NCBI GenBank assembly: GCA_903970355.1
Contig: CAJCIF010000059.1
Coordinates: 1-6,353 of the forward strand
Length of the DNA: 6,353 nt
Source: Actinomycetota bacterium
Lineage (GTDB): Bacteria > Cyanobacteriota > Vampirovibrionia > Obscuribacterales > Obscuribacteraceae
Reading direction: 5' to 3'
Positions 1 to 5,259 of this stretch are shown one piece after another (position 1 is the stretch's first letter; every line of letters begins with the position of its first letter). Under the pieces are notes generated by a model that searched no databases, was not told where the DNA came from, and saw only the letters and a list, made by a program, of their open reading frames with translations. The position numbers and the translations under genes were made by a program.

Positions 1-4
1 GAGG
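1..4 (+). promoter_or_regulatory. Ribosome binding site for the TTG-started EEP gene
   Basis: GAGG lies 7 bases before the TTG at 12. It matches the Shine-Dalgarno consensus at normal spacing and is the main reason for choosing the TTG. The in-frame ATG at 36 is preceded by AT-rich sequence with no purine-rich site. Confidence 0.5.
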
Positions 5-11
5 ATGAACC

Positions 12-965
12 TTGCTTTCTAAAATTTCGAAATACATGAAAATTAGTACTGTGACTGCCTGCGCATTGGCAGCTTTCGTCCCGCTGGTTCTTTCACTTGC
101 TGGGTACCTTCCGCTGCCTAGTTATATGATTGATACTTGCAGTCAGCTACGCATACTATTTTCTTTATCGGCAATTCCATTTATATTTTTTGCGCTGCTT
201 TTACGTTCCCGCGTCATAGCAGGAATCGCAGGAATGGTCATACTAACAAATGGCTTTGCATTCTTGCCCTTACTAATTCCTGTTTCCAGCACAAACACCG
301 GTGCGAAATTAACTCTTGTAGCTGCAAACGTGTGGGGAGCGCACAACAAAGATTTTGAGCGCTTCTTCAAATTCATACAGGAATCCAATCCGGACGTTAT
401 TTGTGTTGAAGAAGACACAAAAGATTGGATCGCAAAAATACATGAGGGATTGCCCGAGTATCGCTATTCATTTGACGAAGGAATAAGTGGTGGTACCGCA
501 ATTTTCAGCAAGATACCGATTGATCGAGTTGAACCACCAGAAGGAAAGCACCTAAAGCGATATGGTGTTAGAGGCGAATTGCAGATCGGCAATCAAAAAA
601 TACTATTGATAGCGAGTCATCCTCCCGCTCCAGATAACCGTGATAAATGGAAAACAAGAAACCTGGAACTATACCGACTATCTGATGATGTCCGCACCTC
701 AGAGATTCCCGTTGTGATTGCTGGTGACTTCAACTCAACTCCGTGGTCAAATTACTTTCAACGAATGCTTTTACGAGCCCATTTGACTGATTCTGAGATC
801 GGCTATGGTATTCAACCGAGTTGGAGTACCAGAATGCCTTTGCCCCTGGTTCCGATCGACCACTGCGTTTATACAAAGGAACTTGGTGTCGTCAAACGAA
901 AAGTGGGACCAAACTTTGGTTCTGATCACTTACCGCTTGTTATTCAACTCGGATTGAAGTCTTAA
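12..965 (+). CDS. Membrane-anchored endonuclease/exonuclease/phosphatase (EEP) family protein
   Basis: This 317-residue protein has three N-terminal membrane segments (about 11-33, 47-64 and 68-90) followed by a complete EEP domain (about 98-315). The family's metal and catalytic signatures are all visible: N106 in AANVWG, E134 in DVICVEED, H203 in ASHPPAP, D239 and N241 in GDFN, D283/H284 in IDHC, and S304-D305-H306 in GSDHLPL. The family cleaves phosphodiester or phosphomonoester bonds in nucleic acids, inositol phosphates or sphingolipids; the substrate cannot be read from the sequence. Lysines before segment 1 and R65/R67 between segments 2 and 3 suggest an inside N-terminus, which would place the EEP domain outside the cytoplasmic membrane. 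The TTG start is chosen because of the GAGG at 1-4; the ATG at 36 (residue 9) is the alternative. An in-frame stop at 6-8 rules out a longer frame. The next gene starts one base after the stop, so the two are probably co-transcribed. Confidence 0.88.
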   Translation: MLSKISKYMKISTVTACALAAFVPLVLSLAGYLPLPSYMIDTCSQLRILFSLSAIPFIFFALLLRSRVIAGIAGMVILTNGFAFLPLLIPVSSTNTGAKLTLVAANVWGAHNKDFERFFKFIQESNPDVICVEEDTKDWIAKIHEGLPEYRYSFDEGISGGTAIFSKIPIDRVEPPEGKHLKRYGVRGELQIGNQKILLIASHPPAPDNRDKWKTRNLELYRLSDDVRTSEIPVVIAGDFNSTPWSNYFQRMLLRAHLTDSEIGYGIQPSWSTRMPLPLVPIDHCVYTKELGVVKRKVGPNFGSDHLPLVIQLGLKS

Positions 966-966
966 C

Positions 967-1902
967 TTGTATCAAAAATTCCTGGCAGCCATTTTTTCTT
1001 TCCTCGTCCTCTCTTCTTGCACAATGGACAGGATGTCTGCTGGTGCTGTAGCAAAAGATAATGCACCCGCGCAGTTCGAAATAAAGTTAGCAAAGGCATC
1101 GATAAAGGTTAGAACCGAAGGCACGCTTCCGGTGTCCACGGAAGTCCTCAAGAAATATGTAAACGACGCTGTCGCGGCGGTATTGAAGTATTACGGGCAG
1201 TTTCCTTTGAGGGAAACCGTCATCACAGTGCGCACCAAAGAGCATGGTGGCATTGGTTACGGCCACACCAACTACGATGATGAAAATAACTGTGGAGTGA
1301 TCTACCTGGGACTCGGCCCCGAAACCACTGAAGCAAAGCTTGATAAAAGCTGGATGCTAACGCACGAAATGATGCATCTGGCATTTCCAAACAGTTCTCA
1401 AGATTGGCTAGCAGAGGGAATTGCTACCTACATTGAACCGATTGGTAGATTGAGAATTGGCAAATTGACTCAAGAAGAATTCTGGCGTGACATGGTTGAT
1501 AACTGTCCAAAAGGTCAAGAAGGAGTTCACAAAGGTCTAAATGAAGCCGACTCGATCCATAGAATTTACTGGGGCGGGGCTATCTATTGTCTAAAGGCGG
1601 ACATCGATATCCGGCAACAAACCAAAAATCGATATGGCTTGGAAGACGCATTACGGGCAGTGGCGAACCAGGGTGGAAACATAGGATCTGATTGGACAGG
1701 CGATCAAGCTTTATCTATTGGTGACAAAGCGTTGAAAATACATGTTCTTGAAAATCTCTACGATCGATTAGCAGTTAAAGATGAAACAGTGGATTTAAAA
1801 GCTATATGGCAGGATCTTGGGGTAAAAGAAGACGGCTCCACAATAACTTTTGACGACACAGCACCACTTGCCGCCGTGAGAAAGGCTATTGAAGGACACT
1901 AA
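967..1902 (+). CDS. Putative lipoprotein zinc metallopeptidase, gluzincin (M1/M61/peptidase-MA-like)
   Basis: This 311-residue protein begins with a lipoprotein signal peptide: a hydrophobic stretch at 5-16 and the lipobox L15-S16-S17-C18. The mature protein would be a lipid-anchored envelope protein; Thr rather than Asp follows the Cys, which under the E. coli rule favours the outer membrane. The catalytic core is HEMMH (H133, E134, H137) followed by WLAEG with E150 as the likely third zinc ligand; this resembles the W-L-N-E-G-F-A block of M1 peptidases. Residues 200-235 (IYWGGAIYCLKADIDIRQQT and what follows) resemble the region after the active site in M61 glycyl-aminopeptidase-like proteins. 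At 311 residues it is much shorter than typical M1 or M61 enzymes. The TTG start is the only one that keeps the signal peptide; the next in-frame ATG (1024) lies after the lipobox. A weak GAAG site lies 7 bases upstream, inside the end of the EEP gene. The substrate is unknown. Confidence 0.8.
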   Translation: MYQKFLAAIFSFLVLSSCTMDRMSAGAVAKDNAPAQFEIKLAKASIKVRTEGTLPVSTEVLKKYVNDAVAAVLKYYGQFPLRETVITVRTKEHGGIGYGHTNYDDENNCGVIYLGLGPETTEAKLDKSWMLTHEMMHLAFPNSSQDWLAEGIATYIEPIGRLRIGKLTQEEFWRDMVDNCPKGQEGVHKGLNEADSIHRIYWGGAIYCLKADIDIRQQTKNRYGLEDALRAVANQGGNIGSDWTGDQALSIGDKALKIHVLENLYDRLAVKDETVDLKAIWQDLGVKEDGSTITFDDTAPLAAVRKAIEGH

Positions 1903-1909
1903 CCGATTA
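1903..1909. other. Convergent gene junction without a visible terminator
   Basis: Only seven bases separate the stop codons of the plus-strand lipoprotein gene and the minus-strand permease gene. I see no GC-rich hairpin followed by a T-run on either strand here or in the flanking gene ends. Transcripts from both sides may therefore run into each other or end by a factor-dependent route. Confidence 0.6.
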
Positions 1910-3139
1910 CTACTCACTGCGCAGAGCATCAATTGGGTTGAGTTGGGAGGCGCGCCGGGCCGGATAGATTCCAAAGAATAAACCGGTTGTGATTGCAACT
2001 AAACAAGATGCACAAACAGACCAGGCGGTGACAGAAGTTTGGCACCGCGTAAAATGTCCTATAGCGTAACTGCCGAATAGCCCAAGAAGAACACCGACAA
2101 TTCCGCCAGTAAGTGTTAGCACCATCGCTTCAACGACGAATTGCCACATAATATCCATCGATCTTGCACCGACCGCTTTGCGAATGCCTATTTCCTTTGT
2201 GCGTTCCGCTACAGATACCAACATGATATTCATAACGCCAATGCCACCAACTATGAGTGAAATTGAAGCCATGCAAGCTAGCAAAACGGACATTGCTTCC
2301 GATACGTTTCCGGAAGCTTCAACCAATTCTTGCTCGGTGCGCAGGTAGAAATCGTCTCGCCTCGGTGCACGAATGCCATGTCTAAGTCGAAGCAAATTTG
2401 TTATTTGGTATTGAGCAGGCAATATATCGGCAAGAGATTTTGCTTGCACATCAATGAATTGCACCGACTCACCAGTTGCACCGTTTAAGCCGAACAAACG
2501 ATCGTAGGCTGTTTTTAGCGGAACATAAATTCGATCGTCCATATCCTGAGTTGCAACCACACCTTTTGGCGCTGCAAGACCTATGATTTCAAAAAATTCG
2601 CCATTAATCAAAATCTTCTTTCCGATTGGATTTTGATCTGCAAACAATAAACTTGCAACGGTTGGCGCTATCACACAAATCATCTGGCCGTGATCGACAT
2701 CCGTTGCATTGAAAAATCTTCCTGCCAGAGCGTGAATATTGCGAATCTCAAAAAACTCCGGCACTGTCGCTTCAATTGTTGTTTTGGTATTATGCGAACC
2801 AAACTGAACCTGCTGAGCAATACTCGCTCCAGGAGCAATAGTTAAAACAGAAGGGCACGCTTTGTGAATGGCATCTGCATCAGCAACCGTTAGAGTGGAA
2901 GCCGAACCCATTCCTTTTGATACCGTGCCATTTTTCGTTTCTCCGGCACGAATGAAAAGCACATTCAAGCCGAGTGAATTCATTTGCTTTTCTTCTTCGT
3001 CTTTAGCGCCTTGACCCACTGCCAGCAATGCGATAACGGCCGCCACACCGATAACCACTCCGAGAACAGTCAAAACACTGCGCAATCGGTTGGCCCGAAT
3101 TTCGAACCAAGCCAATCTAGCCAGCTCAAATATGTTCAT
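1910..3139 (-). CDS. MacB-type ABC transporter permease (FtsX-like), without ATPase domain
   Basis: This 409-residue inner-membrane protein has the MacB permease layout: TM1 at about 21-43, a large periplasmic MacB_PCD-type domain at about 45-280, then TM2 (283-309), TM3 (333-361) and TM4 (369-393). Between TM2 and TM3 is the family signature ERTKEIGIRKAVGAR (312-326; bases 2162-2206), the cytoplasmic coupling segment. The C-terminus has the usual YPARRASQLNPIDALR block (392-407). Such permeases work by mechanotransmission, using cytoplasmic ATP hydrolysis to drive periplasmic efflux through an adaptor and an outer-membrane channel. Unlike E. coli MacB, there is no fused nucleotide-binding domain, and no ATPase gene follows because a convergent gene lies directly downstream. 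The ATG start overlaps the adaptor stop by 4 bases (ATGA), which points to translational coupling; no strong Shine-Dalgarno lies close to it. The transported substrate cannot be predicted. Confidence 0.9.
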   Translation of the reverse strand: MNIFELARLAWFEIRANRLRSVLTVLGVVIGVAAVIALLAVGQGAKDEEEKQMNSLGLNVLFIRAGETKNGTVSKGMGSASTLTVADADAIHKACPSVLTIAPGASIAQQVQFGSHNTKTTIEATVPEFFEIRNIHALAGRFFNATDVDHGQMICVIAPTVASLLFADQNPIGKKILINGEFFEIIGLAAPKGVVATQDMDDRIYVPLKTAYDRLFGLNGATGESVQFIDVQAKSLADILPAQYQITNLLRLRHGIRAPRRDDFYLRTEQELVEASGNVSEAMSVLLACMASISLIVGGIGVMNIMLVSVAERTKEIGIRKAVGARSMDIMWQFVVEAMVLTLTGGIVGVLLGLFGSYAIGHFTRCQTSVTAWSVCASCLVAITTGLFFGIYPARRASQLNPIDALRSE

Positions 3140-4605
3140 TTAAACGGCCAAAACCCTTTCGATTGGCCACCTTCTTTCTCAAGATAGCCTTGGCTTTCCA
3201 ATTGCGATCTCGTCAAACCTAATAGCACCGGCTGATCTTTCTTCAATCCTTCCAGCACAACAGTGTTGTTTCCGGCTGTTGGTCCCGTGCGCACCGGTCT
3301 GAAAGCTGGCTGACCATCAGCACCTGGCACCAAAACACCTGTCTTGCCGTCTTGAGATGTGATGCTCACAGTTGGAATAACAAGAACATTTTCTTGTCTT
3401 TCACCAATAAAATTGCAAGCAACATTCATTCCTGAAAGAAGCATTTTTTGACTGTCATCATCTAATGCGGCATGCACATCAAATGTGGTGACATTGTTCG
3501 TCACCACTGCTTCCGGCGCAACCAAAGTAACATGTCCATGGAAAGTTTTTTCCGGGAAAGCATTCGCGACAATTTCAACGGGCTGATTTAAATGCACGTG
3601 TTCCATATCTGTCTCAGCAACTTCCGCTACCAGTTCCAATACCCCGGCTAGAGAAAGAATTGCTCCACTGGTTGGTTGACTGCCATTACCGGCCGGGTAA
3701 ACTACGGCACCTTCATCCACATATCTTTGTGTTACCACGCCATCAAATGGTGCTCTTATTTTTGTATCGTTCAATTCACTTTGCAAATAGTTCAAATTTC
3801 CGGCCGCTTGATCACGGGCCGATCTTGCCGCTTGGACATCTTCCGATCGCGAGCCTGCTTTGTATAAACTCAGTTGCTGTTGAGCACTTTGCAAGTCTGC
3901 TCGTGCTTGCTGCAATGCGGCTTGTGCCTGCACCAGCTCTTGCTTGGTTTGTTTGAACTGGTTACGACTGAGCTCAGCCGTTGTAACAACGTTCAAACGC
4001 TCCTGGTCGGAGATGGCACCTTCCTTAGCAAGGAGCGTGAGGCGGCGGGCATTGGTTTCGTCTCGATAGAGAGCGACATCAGATGAACGTACCTGGCTTT
4101 CGGCTCGGGCCACAGTTTGTTCTGCGTATTTGACGATATTCTCGTTCTTCAAGACTTGCGCTTCAGCGTTAGCAATTTCTTGCGGTCTATTGCCGTGCGC
4201 AACTTTCATGTAATTAGCATCATTGAGTGCCAGTGCTGATTTCGATGCTGCTACCTGACCAAGTAAGTTACTGTCATCAAGAATAGCCAGTACTTGTCCT
4301 TTCTTAACCGGATCACCCTGTTTAACCAGAATCTGGCTAACAACCCCGGTCATTTTCGGATTGATTTTGACTTGGCTGGTCGGTTTGATTGTGCCTGTGG
4401 CCGGGATCTTGTAATCAACCGATGTAACTTTGGCCAGAACAACATTGCGCTTCCACTCAGGATTAAAGAAGGGATCGAGTACAAAGTGCCAGAGCCCAAT
4501 CCCAAGAAACAAAGCAACAGCAACAAGAATGAAAAAGCGCCGTTTGCCCTTCGTCTGCTCGAGTTTATTACGGTATTCGGCTAGTGCTATTCGATCTTCT
4601 AGCAT
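3136..4605 (-). CDS. HlyD/MacA-type periplasmic adaptor (membrane fusion protein) of an ABC exporter
   Basis: Numbered from the ATG at 4605, this 489-residue protein has a cytoplasmic N-terminus, one TM segment (24-41), a first lipoyl half (71-111), a long Ala/Gln-rich coiled-coil hairpin (about 118-278), a second lipoyl half (282-302; KIRAPFDGVV), a beta-barrel domain (about 323-400) and a membrane-proximal domain (about 401-466). R188, L192 and S199 fall at the i, i+4, i+11 spacing of the tip residues that AcrA and MacA use to contact TolC. Two similar motifs flank the hairpin (HGNRPQEIANAEA at 137 and AGSRSEDVQAARS at 250). The adaptor should link the downstream permease to an outer-membrane channel. 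A TTG at 4617 would add four residues, but it has no ribosome site, whereas GGAT lies 6 bases before the ATG. The frame is closed by a stop at 4645-4647. Confidence 0.9.
   Translation of the reverse strand: MLEDRIALAEYRNKLEQTKGKRRFFILVAVALFLGIGLWHFVLDPFFNPEWKRNVVLAKVTSVDYKIPATGTIKPTSQVKINPKMTGVVSQILVKQGDPVKKGQVLAILDDSNLLGQVAASKSALALNDANYMKVAHGNRPQEIANAEAQVLKNENIVKYAEQTVARAESQVRSSDVALYRDETNARRLTLLAKEGAISDQERLNVVTTAELSRNQFKQTKQELVQAQAALQQARADLQSAQQQLSLYKAGSRSEDVQAARSARDQAAGNLNYLQSELNDTKIRAPFDGVVTQRYVDEGAVVYPAGNGSQPTSGAILSLAGVLELVAEVAETDMEHVHLNQPVEIVANAFPEKTFHGHVTLVAPEAVVTNNVTTFDVHAALDDDSQKMLLSGMNVACNFIGERQENVLVIPTVSITSQDGKTGVLVPGADGQPAFRPVRTGPTAGNNTVVLEGLKKDQPVLLGLTRSQLESQGYLEKEGGQSKGFWPFK
3485..3507. 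repeat. Perfect intragenic inverted repeat (8-bp arms, 7-base loop)
   Basis: GTGGTGAC (3485-3492) and GTCACCAC (3500-3507) are exact reverse complements around a 7-base loop, inside the adaptor gene. The segment encodes V-V-T-N-N-V-T-T in the beta-barrel region, so a Val/Thr-rich stretch can produce the symmetry by codon choice alone. No T-run follows on either strand, so it is not a terminator. Confidence 0.4.
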
Positions 4606-4625
4606 TTTGTAATCCAACGGCTTAA

Positions 4626-4637
4626 GTGTTTTAACAC
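4626..4637. repeat. Short palindrome upstream of the adaptor gene
   Basis: GTGTT (4626-4630) and AACAC (4633-4637) form a 5-bp inverted repeat with a two-base centre. It is AT-rich and lies about 20-30 bases before the adaptor start, a plausible place for a repressor site. It is short enough to occur by chance. Confidence 0.2.
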
Positions 4638-4645
4638 ACCTGGTT

Positions 4646-4664
4646 TATGGCCGAGGACGCCATA
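4646..4664. repeat. Inverted repeat in the adaptor leader (6-bp arms, 7-base loop)
   Basis: TATGGC (4646-4651) and GCCATA (4659-4664) are exact reverse complements around CGAGGAC. The repeat overlaps the candidate -10 element at 4662-4667, so it could be an operator or a weak leader hairpin. No T-run follows in the minus direction, which argues against an intrinsic terminator for the upstream gene. Confidence 0.3.
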
Positions 4665-4680
4665 TTAGCACTCGACACGC

Positions 4681-5244
4681 TTAAGAAAACGAATCGAATA
4701 TAACTTGGCCCAGATCTCCCATCAATTTGAATACTTCCAGACAAACATTCACATCAACACTATCGAATGAAGTTGGCTGTGCAAGGAAGATTCCAGCGTC
4801 TGACTTAATGATGAGCTCACTAAATTTTGAGCATTGATACAAATTCAAAAGCGCATCTGCTACGCCAGGATGGCATGCAAACTGGGTGGCAATCTCCGGA
4901 TCATTAAAACCGGCAACAAACATTTTATCCAGCTGGGGGTGCTTCAACTTCTGTCCACGGGGTTCAAACAAGACAAGCCTGATCAGCCTCGCTAAAATTC
5001 CCTTGCTGTGCCTTGCTGAAAGATTCAATTGCAACAGTGATCCTTCTTCCCCGGCCGGATCGTCGATCACCTTCGTTTCCACAAAATAATTGAGTCCAAA
5101 GGGAAAGTTCGGTTTAAAAGCCTCCAATGAAGCTGGGAAACCAAGAATGATTCCTTTAATAGAAATATCGACGCGTTCATTCGGGACAACCCGGCCCTCG
5201 ATGTACTCCGATATTCTGGCTATCTTTTCCTCACGTTCGTTCAT
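4681..5244 (-). CDS. Uncharacterised soluble protein of 187 residues
   Basis: I do not recognise this protein. It has no signal peptide, no membrane segment and no catalytic motif that I can name. The first ~25 residues are charged (MNEREEKIARISEYIEG), followed by an apparent mixed alpha/beta fold: beta-like segments (VDISIKGIIL, LNYFVETKVI, LLQLNLSA), a basic hydrophobic helix (ILARLIRLVLF, 83-93), then LDKMFVAGFNDPEIATQF (105-122) and ALLNLYQCSKFSELIIKSDA (131-150). The LDKMFVAGFNDPEIA-to-ALLNL stretch is vaguely like the F-x-V-x-x-x-D-x-x-x-A pattern in DUF3137-type proteins; this is a weak impression only. Cys124, Cys138 and Cys168 are not arranged as a metal site. The ATG lies 15 bases after the stop of the TPR gene, so the two are probably co-transcribed. 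No good Shine-Dalgarno precedes it; the GGA-rich end of the TPR gene is about 20 bases away. Confidence 0.75.
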   Translation of the reverse strand: MNEREEKIARISEYIEGRVVPNERVDISIKGIILGFPASLEAFKPNFPFGLNYFVETKVIDDPAGEEGSLLQLNLSARHSKGILARLIRLVLFEPRGQKLKHPQLDKMFVAGFNDPEIATQFACHPGVADALLNLYQCSKFSELIIKSDAGIFLAQPTSFDSVDVNVCLEVFKLMGDLGQVIFDSFS

Positions 5245-5259
5245 GAGCGGTTCAAGAAA

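Larger units (their letters stand above)
4606..4680 (-). promoter_or_regulatory. Candidate promoter/leader region of the adaptor-permease genes
   Basis: This 75-base gap between the 187-residue protein and the adaptor is the only sizeable non-coding stretch. Read on the minus strand it contains TGC-TAATAT (4670-4662), a good extended -10 element. The matching -35 position, about 4685-4690, reads GTTTTC and is poor. A promoter here would start near 4655 and give a leader of about 50 bases before the ATG at 4605. Two inverted repeats lie in this leader. The region could give the exporter its own expression control, or it could simply be a spacer in one long operon. Confidence 0.3.

Noticed and set aside
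5..22. Possible leader peptide starting at ATG 5 and ending at TAA 20-22
   Set aside because: Five codons overlapping the EEP start, with nothing visible upstream; more likely chance or the end of an upstream gene outside the window.
143..418. Minus-strand open frame of 91 codons inside the EEP gene
   Set aside because: It lies entirely opposite an EEP gene with intact motifs and encodes nothing recognisable.
1795..1998. Minus-strand frame crossing the convergent junction
   Set aside because: It overlaps the ends of two well-supported genes and has no family features or ribosome site.
3660..4612. Several plus-strand open frames of 60-98 codons opposite the adaptor gene
   Set aside because: They are antisense to the Ala/Gln-rich coiled coil and lipoyl region; the His/Cys/Leu-rich translations are typical of antisense frames.
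4646..4664. Intrinsic terminator for the TPR/unknown gene pair
   Set aside because: The stem is only 6 bp and no T-run follows on the minus strand.
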